NCBI GenBank assembly: GCA_030149405.1
Contig: JASBRM010000308.1
Coordinates: 1-5,446, forward strand
Direction of reading: 5' to 3'
From: Neptuniibacter sp.
Lineage (GTDB): Bacteria; Pseudomonadota; Gammaproteobacteria; Pseudomonadales; Balneatricaceae
Length of the DNA stretch: 5,446 nt
In this document: piece after piece, positions 1-5,446 of the stretch
Layout: every line of letters starts with the position of its first letter
Numbering within the stretch: position 1 is the first letter of the stretch
Notes under the pieces: generated by a model
What the model was told of the DNA's origin: nothing
Seen by the model: only the letters and a program-made list of their open reading frames with translations
Databases searched by the model: none
Made by a program: the position numbers and the translations under genes

Positions 1-343
1 ATCAGCGGTATATGCTGCAAATCACTTAGTAGGCGTGAAAGCAATCATCTGCATGACAGAATCTGGATCAACCCCTCAGCTAATGTCCAGACTGCGCTCC
101 TCGCTACCCATCTTTGCTTTCTCCAGAAGAGAAGACACCCAACACAGAGTTGCACTCTATCGAGGTGTACAGACGATACCATTCTATGCTGATCAACTAG
201 ATCCAGAAGAGATCAATTCATTGGCCATCAACGAACTTATTGAGAGGAAGGTCATCAGCAAGGGCGATATGGTTATCGTTACTAAAGGTGATTACCTTAA
301 TGCACAGGGCGGAACCAACACCCTCAAAGTTTTACAGGCATAA
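1..343 (+). CDS. pyk: Pyruvate kinase, C-terminal part (5' end outside window)
   Basis: Pyruvate kinase transfers phosphate from phosphoenolpyruvate to ADP, giving pyruvate and ATP in the cytoplasm. The reading frame is open from base 2, so the gene starts before the window and about 113 C-terminal residues are visible. They match the pyruvate kinase C-terminal (allosteric) domain: ANHL, then the hallmark TESGST followed by MSRLRSSLPIFAFSR, then ALYRGV, and near the end a GDMVIVTKGD stretch and GGTNTLKVL. An internal GTG at 35 is in frame but lies inside the conserved domain and is not a real start. The ending resembles PykA-type enzymes more than PykF, but that is a judgement from memory. 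It converges on hexR, and pyk genes are known HexR targets in several gammaproteobacteria. Its own promoter is outside the window. Confidence 0.95.
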   Translation, partial: SAVYAANHLVGVKAIICMTESGSTPQLMSRLRSSLPIFAFSRREDTQHRVALYRGVQTIPFYADQLDPEEINSLAINELIERKVISKGDMVIVTKGDYLNAQGGTNTLKVLQA

Positions 344-347
344 AACA

Positions 348-386
348 AAAAGCCGGTAAAATCCTTAAAGATTCTTACCGGCTTTT
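348..386. terminator. Bidirectional intrinsic terminator between pyk and hexR
   Basis: A perfect 12-bp stem pairs AAAAGCCGGTAA (348-359) with TTACCGGCTTTT (375-386). Above it, a single-base bulge at 374 is followed by 4 more pairs (360-363 with 370-373) and a 6-nt loop. The + strand reads into TTTT at the stem's end. The - strand reads into a longer T-rich run (complement of 341-350). It starts 5 nt after the pyk stop and lies 30 nt beyond the hexR stop, so it can serve both convergent genes. Confidence 0.9.
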
Positions 387-416
387 AACTATTACCTGAT
401 CCACTGACATCATGCA

Positions 417-1262
417 TCATTCAGTCGGATAACGCGTCCCCTTAAGGCTATCCTTTATCTTCTTAAGGTGACTATGAAAACCTTCACCCCTTCTTAGAGT
501 CACACCAGTAGCCAAAACATCTAATAAAGTTAATTGAACAATTCTGGATGTCATCGGCATATACACATCTGTATCCTCTGGAGTAGGCACAGAAAGCAGA
601 ACCGAACACTCTTTAGCCAAAGGCGAATTTTCAGCCGTTATTCCAATAACGACAGCGCCATTACCTTTAGCCAACTGAGCTATCTCTACCAGATCCCTGG
701 TTCGCCCGGTATAGGAAATTATCACAATCACCTCTCCCGTATGGGCAGCCGCGGCTACCATCCTCATCATCAGCGCATCATCATATGCAGTCACAGGCAG
801 ATTAAAGCGAAAGAACTTATGCTGCGCATCCATTGCGACCGGGCCTGAAGCCCCCATCCCGAAAAACGATATCTGCTTTGCCTGAATCAGATAATCGACC
901 GCCTGATTAATCAGGGTTGGATCCACACCTTTTCGAGAACTATCCAAAGCAACAATAGTGGAAGCGAATATTTTGTCAGTATATTCCTCTACACCATCAC
1001 TCTGCTCAACACTACGACTTACATAGGGAGTACCTTCTGCCAGACTTTGCGCCAGTTGAATTTTAAAATCAGGAAACCCCACCGTTTCAAGATTTCGACA
1101 GAACCGATTTACCGTTGGCTCACTAACAGAAGACGCCTGAGCAAGCGCAGCTATACTCATTCGAGTAACCGCTTTAGGATCTTTAAGAATAACGTCAGCA
1201 ACCTTTCGCTCAGACTTATTCAGAGAATCCAGATTCTGACGAATCGTGTTGAGAAGATTCAT
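417..1262 (-). CDS. hexR: HexR, RpiR-family regulator of the Entner-Doudoroff pathway
   Basis: HexR is a cytoplasmic DNA-binding regulator whose family releases DNA on binding KDPG, the substrate of the eda product. The 281-residue protein is full family length. Residues 1 to about 77 form the RpiR-type helix-turn-helix, with recognition region [11 protein letters not shown]53 and R56 align, one position off, with the DNA-contact arginines I recall for Pseudomonas putida HexR (54 and 57). Residues about 125-250 form a SIS sugar-phosphate domain with GMGASG (S139) and ISYTGRT (S183), again one off from the recalled effector serines 140 and 184. I chose the ATG at 1262 over an in-frame GTG at 1271: the ATG has GGTG 8 nt upstream, the N-terminus MNLL is usual for HexR, and the GTG has no ribosome site. 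The gene is divergent from zwf, as in pseudomonads, and a palindrome 18 nt upstream suggests autoregulation. Confidence 0.95.
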   Translation of the reverse strand: MNLLNTIRQNLDSLNKSERKVADVILKDPKAVTRMSIAALAQASSVSEPTVNRFCRNLETVGFPDFKIQLAQSLAEGTPYVSRSVEQSDGVEEYTDKIFASTIVALDSSRKGVDPTLINQAVDYLIQAKQISFFGMGASGPVAMDAQHKFFRFNLPVTAYDDALMMRMVAAAAHTGEVIVIISYTGRTRDLVEIAQLAKGNGAVVIGITAENSPLAKECSVLLSVPTPEDTDVYMPMTSRIVQLTLLDVLATGVTLRRGEGFHSHLKKIKDSLKGTRYPTE

Positions 1263-1280
1263 TAATCGCACACCAAAAAA

Positions 1281-1295
1281 AGTAATTTAATTACT
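1281..1295. promoter_or_regulatory. Candidate HexR operator upstream of hexR
   Basis: AGTAATTTAATTACT is a perfect 7-bp inverted repeat around one central base. Read on the - strand it agrees at 13 of 15 positions with the HexR box I recall for Shewanella and related gammaproteobacteria (TGTAATTAAATTACA), differing only at the two end bases. It lies 18 nt upstream of the hexR ATG, where it could block its own transcription. Assignment to HexR is by inference from motif and context. Confidence 0.7.
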
Positions 1296-1297
1296 AC

Positions 1298-1326
1298 AAC
1301 CTAACAGACTGCAGCACACAAACCAA
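1298..1326 (-). promoter_or_regulatory. Weak candidate hexR promoter
   Basis: On the - strand, TTGGTT (1326-1321) and TAGGTT (1303-1298) are separated by 17 nt, and a TG one base upstream of the second hexamer gives an extended -10. Each hexamer matches the sigma-70 consensus at only 3 of 6 positions. The predicted start, near 1291, would fall inside the palindrome at 1281-1295, which fits autorepression. It is the best candidate I found but weak. Confidence 0.3.
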
Positions 1327-1399
1327 TATCATCAAATTATTTGCCCATTTCATCGGCAAAACCTAATAATAGTGATGATTTATAGCGTTATTCTAACAG

Positions 1400-1444
1400 G
1401 GCTTTGCTGCAGGTGACATAAAACCGGGAACACCAAGCAAAGCC
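1400..1444. repeat. Long imperfect hairpin in the hexR-zwf gap
   Basis: GGCTTTGCT (1400-1408) is perfectly complementary to AGCAAAGCC (1436-1444). Inside, GGTG (1412-1415) pairs with CACC (1431-1434) across a small internal loop, leaving a 15-nt apical loop. No T-run follows on either strand, so it is not a usual intrinsic terminator. It lies about 40 nt upstream of the zwf -35 element. The function is unknown; a protein-binding site, a REP-like element or chance are all possible. Confidence 0.5.
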
Positions 1445-1482
1445 TAGAGAATAATTATTTTAGTAAACTTACATAATTTTAA

Positions 1483-1497
1483 TTGTAAAACACACAA
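1483..1497. promoter_or_regulatory. Candidate HexR operator over the zwf -35 element
   Basis: TTGT (1483-1486), seven bases, then ACAA (1494-1497) fits the TTGT-N7/8-ACAA operator I recall for Pseudomonas putida HexR. The seven-base centre is not symmetrical, so it is a weaker site than the one at 1523. It overlaps the whole -35 hexamer and most of the spacer, so a bound repressor would exclude RNA polymerase. It shares 11 of 15 bases with the downstream site. Confidence 0.5.
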
Positions 1498-1510
1498 ATA
1501 TTGCTATAAA
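1483..1510 (+). promoter_or_regulatory. zwf-pgl-eda promoter (sigma-70 type)
   Basis: TTGTAA (1483-1488) as -35 and an extended -10, TGCTATAAA (1502-1510), are separated by 16 nt. The -35 matches 4 of 6 consensus positions and TATAAA 5 of 6. Transcription should start near 1517, giving a leader of about 39 nt that retains the ribosome site. The flanking DNA is very AT-rich, which would favour the promoter. A perfect TATAAT at 1539-1544 is a worse choice because its transcript would start about 5 nt before the ATG and lose the ribosome site. Confidence 0.65.
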
Positions 1511-1522
1511 ATAACCAAAAAG

Positions 1523-1537
1523 TTGTTTAATAAACAA
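1523..1537. promoter_or_regulatory. Candidate HexR operator just downstream of the zwf transcription start
   Basis: TTGTTTAATAAACAA is a perfect 7-bp inverted repeat around one central base and an exact TTGT-N7-ACAA. It is centred about 13 nt after the predicted zwf start and lies 18 nt upstream of the zwf ATG. Together with the site at 1483-1497 (centres 40 bp apart, about four helical turns) it brackets the -10 element, a layout typical of repression. Confidence 0.75.
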
Positions 1538-1555
1538 ATATAATAGGTCAACTCC

Positions 1556-3025
1556 ATGAATTTAGCTGAACAAGCTTGCAATATAGTATTCTTTGGTGCG
1601 ATGGGAGATCTTACTCAAAGAAAACTTCTCCCTGCCCTCTATCAGCTAGACAGTGCAAATTTACTCCCTGAAGACTCCCAGATTTTCGGTCTTGCCCGCG
1701 ATACTTCCCATGAAAAAGCCATCACCAAAACTGAAGAAAATTTAAGAAAATTTATTCCTGAGGCAGAGCAGTCTACATCTCAGCTTGCCTCATTTCTGGA
1801 CAAAATAAAGTTCATCAGTTTCGATTTTGGCGATAAAAACGGCTATATAGAACTCTGCGGCCAACTAGATCAAAATCCTGATTCAATACGCCTGTTTTAT
1901 TATTCTACTCCCGCTTCAATTTATGGACAGATCAGTGAAAACCTTGATGCCAGCGGCTGCCTGACACCTGATAGCCGTGTTGTACTGGAAAAACCGATAG
2001 GGCACAGCTTTGAGTCATCCCTGGAAGTAAACTCAGCCGTCGCAAAGCATTTTGATGAATCTCAGATATACCGAATTGACCATTATCTTGGTAAAGAAAC
2101 CGTTCAAAACCTGATCGCACTTCGATTTGCAAATAACCTCTTTGGCAGTCAATGGAACCAGAATTTCATCTCCCATATAGAGATCACAGTTGCTGAAAAG
2201 GTTGGCATTGAAGGCCGATGGGGTTACTTCGATAAATACGGTCAATTACGCGACATGCTGCAAAACCATCTCCTACAGCTGCTTTGTCTGGTTGCTATGG
2301 ATCCTCCATCTGACCTAAGCGCAGACGCAATTCGTAACGAAAAGGTTAAGGTACTCAAAACCCTTAAGACTATTACCGATGAGATGGTTGATACACACCT
2401 GGTTCACGGCCAGTACAGCGCAGGCGCAATCGGCGGACAAGCTGTTCCCGGCTATCTGGAAGAAGACGGTGCGAATACAGAAAGCAGCACCGAGACATTT
2501 GTTGCCATTAAAGCTGAAGTGCAGAACTGGCGCTGGGCAGGTGTACCTTTCTATATAAGGACAGGCAAGCGCATGCCTGAAAAGCTAACCCAGATCACGG
2601 TTCACTTCAGACAGCAGCCTCACTACATTTTTGATCCTGAGCAACGCGCGCTGGCCGAAAATACATTGTCCATCAAGGTGCAGCCTGACGAAGGTATCTC
2701 ACTACAGATACTCAGCAAGGATCAGGGATTAAACAGCGGAATGAAGCTTCAAAAAGCGCCTCTACACCTATCCTTCTCCGATGCTTTCAGTATGGAAAGG
2801 GTACCTGATGCCTATGAGCGACTATTACTTGAAGCGATTAAAGGCAACCAAAACCTTTTCGTACGCAGCGATGAGATCGAACACGCCTGGAAATGGTGTG
2901 ACCAGATCATCTCCCATCTTGAAAAGATGGAAACACCGCTTGCATACCCAGCTGGTAGCTGGGGCCCTGAAAAGTCCTACGACATGATTGCAGCAGATAA
3001 GAGGCAATGGCATGAGCAAAATTGA
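1556..3025 (+). CDS. zwf: Glucose-6-phosphate 1-dehydrogenase
   Basis: Zwf oxidises glucose-6-phosphate to 6-phosphogluconolactone with NADP+ (some bacterial forms also use NAD+), the entry step to the Entner-Doudoroff and oxidative pentose phosphate routes in the cytoplasm. The 489-residue length is normal for the family. The nucleotide-binding loop [10 protein letters not shown] is at 14-23, EKP at 145-147, and the substrate-binding signature RIDHYLGKE at 173-181 with D175, H176 and K180. H238, in QNHLLQ, is the general base by alignment with the Leuconostoc enzyme (there H240, with the other residues also shifted by two). RTGKR is at 335-339. The ATG at 1556 has AGGT 7 nt upstream, a modest ribosome site. 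It is the first gene of the zwf-pgl-eda operon and runs 14 nt into pgl. The sequence alone does not settle coenzyme preference. Confidence 0.97.
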   Translation: MNLAEQACNIVFFGAMGDLTQRKLLPALYQLDSANLLPEDSQIFGLARDTSHEKAITKTEENLRKFIPEAEQSTSQLASFLDKIKFISFDFGDKNGYIELCGQLDQNPDSIRLFYYSTPASIYGQISENLDASGCLTPDSRVVLEKPIGHSFESSLEVNSAVAKHFDESQIYRIDHYLGKETVQNLIALRFANNLFGSQWNQNFISHIEITVAEKVGIEGRWGYFDKYGQLRDMLQNHLLQLLCLVAMDPPSDLSADAIRNEKVKVLKTLKTITDEMVDTHLVHGQYSAGAIGGQAVPGYLEEDGANTESSTETFVAIKAEVQNWRWAGVPFYIRTGKRMPEKLTQITVHFRQQPHYIFDPEQRALAENTLSIKVQPDEGISLQILSKDQGLNSGMKLQKAPLHLSFSDAFSMERVPDAYERLLLEAIKGNQNLFVRSDEIEHAWKWCDQIISHLEKMETPLAYPAGSWGPEKSYDMIAADKRQWHEQN

Positions 3026-3725
3026 TTTTGATCTGCCGCCTCAGGTGGAAATCAGATGTTTTGACAGTGCAGACGATGCCTGTACAGCACTGAGTGAGAA
3101 AATTGAATCTATCATCACTGATGCCGTAAAAGAACAGAAAGAGGCCTCCATTGCTTTATCTGGAGGAAGCACCCCTGTTCCAATGCTCCAGGCCCTCAGT
3201 AAGAAAAAACTCCCTTGGGACAAACTTACAGTTGCACTAGTTGATGATCGCTGGGTTCCCCCTAGCCACAAAGACAGCAACGAAGCATTAGTCACCAAAT
3301 ACCTGTTGGACAACAATGCTAAGAAGGCTGAATTCATTGGCTTCTGGAAAGAAGGTACCGATGCATTTTCCGCAGAGACTGAGTGTAACGCTAAGCTCAC
3401 CACACGCCTGCCAGACATGCTCGACTGCGTGGTATTAGGCATGGGGAATGATGGCCACACAGCATCACTCTTCCCAGAAGCCCCACAACTGTCTCACGCA
3501 CTGAATACCAAAGCAGCGTGCTGCTCAACGACACCGATGACAGCACCTCATGACAGAATGACCATGAGCGCAACGAGACTACTGTCGAGCAAAAACCGTT
3601 TCTTACACCTCAAGGGTGAAGACAAATTAGAAACACTAAAAAGCGCAATATCAGATAGCGACATTACATCTATGCCTATTCGCTTATTCCTAAACCACCC
3701 TTTGACTATCTTCTGGAGTCCCTAA
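3012..3725 (+). CDS. pgl: 6-phosphogluconolactonase (DevB/Pgl type)
   Basis: Pgl hydrolyses the lactone made by Zwf to 6-phosphogluconate. The 237-residue protein has the family motifs in order: SGGSTP at 50-55, DDRWVP at 78-83, DSNE at 88-91, [13 protein letters not shown] at 143-155 and PHDRMTMS at 179-186; no key motif is missing. The frame is open further upstream to 2988, but I place the start at the ATG at 3012 because AAGAGG at 2999-3004 lies 7 nt before it and the product begins MSKIDF, leaving a normal family length. The start lies inside the end of zwf, overlapping by 14 nt, so the ribosome site is within zwf coding sequence and translation of the two is probably coupled. The stop is 29 nt before eda. 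Confidence 0.96.
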   Translation: MSKIDFDLPPQVEIRCFDSADDACTALSEKIESIITDAVKEQKEASIALSGGSTPVPMLQALSKKKLPWDKLTVALVDDRWVPPSHKDSNEALVTKYLLDNNAKKAEFIGFWKEGTDAFSAETECNAKLTTRLPDMLDCVVLGMGNDGHTASLFPEAPQLSHALNTKAACCSTTPMTAPHDRMTMSATRLLSSKNRFLHLKGEDKLETLKSAISDSDITSMPIRLFLNHPLTIFWSP

Positions 3726-3754
3726 GGGTCATTTAGATTTTCAGGAAACAAAAT

Positions 3755-4411
3755 ATGACTAAACAGCTCCCCTCTTCAAAAAATGACCAGATAGATACTT
3801 TGTGCGCGATGTCACCTGTAGTGCCCGTTTTAACATTCCGGACCACAGAAGAAGCCTTGCCCGTTGCTGAAGCTCTGCTAGAAGGTGGCGTTTCTGTACT
3901 CGAAGTAACACTGCGCACCCCTGTCTCTCTGGACGCGATTCATATGCTGGCGGAAAAACTTCCAGAAGCGATGATTGGAGCAGGTACAATTACGGAGCCT
4001 AATCTCTACAAAGCAGCCGAAGAAGCCGGTGCACGCTTTATTGTCAGCCCAGGCATCACTACTGAACTTCTGGAAGCAGGCATTGAAAGCAACATTCCGC
4101 TTTTACCTGGCATTCAGACAATCTCTGAAATGCTAGAAGGTTTGCGCCATAACTACCAACGCTTTAAGTTCTTCCCAGCAAGTATTGCGGGTGGCCCAGA
4201 TGCATTGAAGGCGTACTCCGGCCCGTTTAGTGATGTTAAATTCTGCCCAACAGGTGGCATCAGTCTGGAGAACGCTCAGGATTACCTCAGTCTAAGCAAC
4301 GTAATGTGTGTAGGCGGATCATGGCTGACACCACAAAGCCTGATTGAAAATAAAGACTGGGCCGCGATCAAACATTTAGCTGAAGAGACGACCAGCACAC
4401 TGAAAAGGTAG
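3755..4411 (+). CDS. eda: KDPG aldolase (2-dehydro-3-deoxyphosphogluconate aldolase)
   Basis: Eda cleaves KDPG to pyruvate and glyceraldehyde-3-phosphate, the last step specific to the Entner-Doudoroff pathway. The 218-residue protein is a single TIM barrel of usual length. Catalytic residues match E. coli Eda with a constant shift of five: E50 and R54 (in LEVTLRT), T78 (GAGT), P99 (SPG), the Schiff-base lysine K138 followed by F140 (KFFPA), T166 (PTGGI) and S189 (GGSW). The family can also act on 4-hydroxy-2-oxoglutarate, a possible side activity. The ATG at 3755 has AGGA 8 nt upstream. It is the last gene of the zwf-pgl-eda operon. Its substrate is the known HexR effector, so its level would feed back on operon control. 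The partner dehydratase gene edd is not in the window. Confidence 0.97.
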   Translation: MTKQLPSSKNDQIDTLCAMSPVVPVLTFRTTEEALPVAEALLEGGVSVLEVTLRTPVSLDAIHMLAEKLPEAMIGAGTITEPNLYKAAEEAGARFIVSPGITTELLEAGIESNIPLLPGIQTISEMLEGLRHNYQRFKFFPASIAGGPDALKAYSGPFSDVKFCPTGGISLENAQDYLSLSNVMCVGGSWLTPQSLIENKDWAAIKHLAEETTSTLKR

Positions 4412-4428
4412 CACTTGTTTGTTCTGTT

Positions 4429-4450
4429 TGGGGATGCTTTTGCTTCCCCA
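4429..4450 (+). terminator. Possible terminator hairpin after eda
   Basis: TGGGGA (4429-4434) pairs with TCCCCA (4445-4450), with two further G-C pairs inside (4436-4437 with 4442-4443) and a TTTT loop. It begins 18 nt after the eda stop. No T-run follows it (next bases TCACCTTAAT), so termination may be inefficient or this may be an mRNA-end stabiliser. Confidence 0.45.
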
Positions 4451-4461
4451 TCACCTTAATA
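4450..4461 (+). repeat. 12-bp direct repeat, copy 1
   Basis: ATCACCTTAATA occurs here and again at 4598-4609, in the same orientation, with starts 148 bp apart. No inverted repeats are visible at the ends of the 136 bp between them, so I see no clear insertion. The origin is unknown. Confidence 0.55.
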
Positions 4462-4597
4462 GAAACCTAATCGCTTGTTCTATTTCCTTTGTTAGGCATC
4501 ATCAGATTCGCCACCTTATTTCATATCATATTTTCCAAGCCTATGCTTCAAGTGTGAATAAATAACAGAGCTTTTCACCTGCACTTACCAGAAATAG

Positions 4598-4609
4598 ATC
4601 ACCTTAATA
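4598..4609 (+). repeat. 12-bp direct repeat, copy 2
   Basis: Identical copy of ATCACCTTAATA at 4450-4461. A shorter relative, CACCTTAT, is found in between near 4511. Sequences outside the 12 bp are not alike, apart from a loosely similar AACCTAA a few to about 25 nt downstream of each copy. Confidence 0.55.
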
Positions 4610-4698
4610 CTTAAAGATTTCTACGATAAGAACCTAACCTGCCACTTCCTTCAAGCTCACTAGTTGCTTTGAATTTCGGCTACAAGAAACCTCACCCG

Positions 4699-4957
4699 TT
4701 ACATAAGCTCTCGCAGCGGATAGTCAGCCGAACTAAGGGCCAACAAAGCTGGGGTAACATCAGCTCCAGCCTTCCTAACAGCTATTAATCTCATAAAGGC
4801 ATGTCATCTAGCAGGTGGACGGAATGGTGATTCTGTACTGAATTCAGGGTAAAAGTGCTAACGCACCTTCCAAGCGAATGCTGGGTAGCTCATTTTTATG
4901 CATTAAACATAAAACCAGGAAGATGGATCCACCAAACCTAGTTGGCAGAGCCATCAT
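4699..4957 (-). pseudogene. Possible relic of a small minus-strand gene or dispersed repeat
   Basis: On the - strand a frame opens at ATG 4957 (MMALPTRFGG...) and runs 37 codons to a TGA at 4846-4844. In another frame an open stretch from 4857 (containing EFSTESPFRPPAR) meets a TGA at 4806-4804, then continues through MRLIAVRKAG to a TAA at 4701-4699, ending SSADYPLREL-M. The two stretches overlap at about 4857-4844, as if one small gene had acquired a frameshift and a stop. I recognise no family and see no ribosome site before 4957. Chance open stretches are a real alternative. Confidence 0.2.
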
Positions 4958-5013
4958 ATAGAGGAACACTTCGACAATTTTGAAGAGACTGATATCGCAC
5001 AAAAAGTGCTATT

Positions 5014-5048
5014 TCCCCGCAACAAAAGCTGAGTTGGGGATTATTTTT
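5014..5048 (+). terminator. Terminator-like hairpin next to the chemotaxis gene stop
   Basis: TCCCC (5014-5018) pairs with GGGGA (5036-5040). After a 2-nt bulge, AAC (5021-5023) pairs with GTT (5033-5035), leaving a 9-nt loop. On the + strand it is followed at once by TTATTTTT (5041-5048), which reaches the stop codon of the minus-strand chemotaxis gene. The T-run therefore favours stopping rightward transcripts such as eda read-through. On the - strand the hairpin follows the chemotaxis stop, but only a delayed T-run is present. Confidence 0.55.
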
Positions 5049-5446
5049 ACAACTTAAAGTTGGATAGGTCTCCTTTAATACTCTCCCTTAGCTCATCCAA
5101 CTGATTACCCAGGTCCACTACTGTATCTGCATTATGGTTTATTGAATCGATGATCTCGTTTATCGATACAAACTTATCACTGATTCCCTCTGTTGTCGTA
5201 TATTGCTCTTCTGTCGCCGCTGCTATCTGAGCATTCATATCATTAATCTGATCCATGCCACCAATAATGTCATCTAAGGCAACAATTGCCTGATGAGACT
5301 CCGATATGGTCTGCTTGAGCGTAGCCTGCGCTCCTGTCATAGAGCGATCCACTTCATCTGTAGATAATTGCAGAGCCTGTATGATGTTTTCTATCTCTTC
5401 GGTAGACTGGTGAGTACGTAATGCCAGCGCCCTAACCTCATCCGCC
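5047..5446 (-). CDS. Methyl-accepting chemotaxis protein, C-terminal part (5' end outside window)
   Basis: MCPs are transmembrane receptors whose cytoplasmic coiled-coil hairpin controls CheA through CheW. Only the last 132 or so codons are visible; the frame is open to the window edge, so the start lies to the right. The visible part starts with ADEVRALALRT, the stretch just after the highly conserved hairpin tip, followed by QSTEEIENIIQAL and then the descending C-terminal helix with a clear heptad pattern (MDQINDMNAQIAAATEEQ is typical of the MCP signalling domain). A GTG at 5352 is in frame but internal to the domain. The protein ends DLSNFKL without an NWETF-like tail for CheR/CheB docking. 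Sensor domain and ligand cannot be judged. It converges on eda and shows no evident link to the sugar operon. Confidence 0.93.
   Translation of the reverse strand, partial: ADEVRALALRTHQSTEEIENIIQALQLSTDEVDRSMTGAQATLKQTISESHQAIVALDDIIGGMDQINDMNAQIAAATEEQYTTTEGISDKFVSINEIIDSINHNADTVVDLGNQLDELRESIKGDLSNFKL

Larger units (their letters stand above)
1263..1555. promoter_or_regulatory. Divergent hexR / zwf control region
   Basis: This 293-nt gap separates the two divergent ATG codons and contains no gene. It is clearly AT-richer than the flanking genes, most of all between 1450 and 1545. It holds one 15-bp palindrome next to hexR, two TTGT-N7-ACAA sites next to zwf, a recognisable zwf promoter, a weak hexR promoter candidate and a long imperfect hairpin at 1400-1444. 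Each is listed separately. Confidence 0.85.
4412..5046. other. 635-nt convergent intergenic region without a convincing gene
   Basis: This interval separates the ends of eda (+) and the chemotaxis gene (-), so no promoter is required in it. It contains no reading frame of useful length, tRNA, rRNA or CRISPR-like array. Visible items are a hairpin near each end (4429-4450 and 5014-5040), a 12-bp direct repeat, small inverted repeats such as GCTGG/CCAGC at 4748-4752/4766-4770 and TTTTATG/CATAAAA at 4894-4900/4908-4914, and short minus-strand open stretches between 4699 and 4957. The part from about 4700 to 4900 looks GC-richer than the hexR-zwf spacer, which hints at former coding sequence or a structured RNA. 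Confidence 0.7.

Noticed and set aside
534..848. Open frames on the + strand inside hexR (534-848 and 1047-1265)
   Set aside because: They are antisense shadows of a clearly conserved gene, with no family resemblance and no ribosome site support.
1269..1271. GTG as the hexR start, giving a 284-residue protein
   Set aside because: No ribosome site precedes it, whereas the ATG at 1262 has GGTG at 8 nt and gives the usual HexR N-terminus.
1469..1488. Inverted repeat TTACA-N10-TGTAA as a further HexR box
   Set aside because: The half-sites point the opposite way from the HexR box (TGTA...TACA) and the spacing differs; probably an accident of AT-rich DNA.
1539..1544. Perfect TATAAT close to zwf as the main -10 element
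   Set aside because: No -35 at a suitable distance, and its transcript would start about 5 nt before the ATG, leaving out the ribosome site. The extended -10 at 1502-1510 fits better.
3041..3460. 139-codon minus-strand frame inside pgl
   Set aside because: It is antisense to the conserved core of pgl, including its GMGNDGHT motif, and has a low-complexity serine/leucine-rich product typical of a shadow frame.
4491..4638. GTTAGGC (4491) and ACCTAAC (4632) as an integron attC site
   Set aside because: They match the core consensus but are in the wrong order for an attC, no paired inner boxes are seen, and there is no integrase or cassette gene.
4851..5011. 10-bp repeat AAAAGTGCTA at 4851-4860 and 5002-5011
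   Set aside because: Short enough to occur by chance in AT-rich DNA of this length, and the flanks do not match.

Overview
The window is a central-carbon locus from a gammaproteobacterium, probably a marine one of the Oceanospirillales/Pseudomonadales kind. This rests on the gene order (end of pyruvate kinase, then hexR divergent from zwf-pgl-eda), the protein motifs and a base composition that looks mid-40s %GC by eye. The genus cannot be named from the sequence alone.

Layout, left to right: (1) 1-343, the 3' end of a pyruvate kinase gene on the + strand; (2) 348-386, a strong hairpin with T-tracts on both sides, placed to terminate both pyk and the convergent hexR; (3) 417-1262, hexR on the - strand, an RpiR-family regulator with an HTH and a SIS domain; (4) 1263-1555, an AT-rich divergent control region with three candidate HexR operators, a good zwf promoter and an unexplained long hairpin; (5) 1556-4411, zwf, pgl and eda on the + strand, with a 14-nt zwf/pgl overlap and a 29-nt pgl/eda gap, so almost certainly one operon; (6) 4412-5046, 635 nt without a convincing gene between convergent genes, with hairpins at both ends, a 12-bp direct repeat and weak signs of a decayed minus-strand reading frame; (7) 5047-5446, the 3' end of a methyl-accepting chemotaxis protein gene on the - strand.

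How the genes work together: Zwf oxidises glucose-6-phosphate to 6-phosphogluconolactone, Pgl hydrolyses that to 6-phosphogluconate, and Eda cleaves KDPG (made from 6-phosphogluconate by Edd, not in this window) to pyruvate and glyceraldehyde-3-phosphate. Pyruvate kinase acts at the end of the lower branch. HexR is the known KDPG-responsive regulator of this pathway, and the operators seen here fit control of both zwf-pgl-eda and hexR itself.

I do not see a new defence, mobile or biosynthetic system. The parts worth a second look are the operator layout in 1263-1555 and the unexplained 4412-5046 interval.
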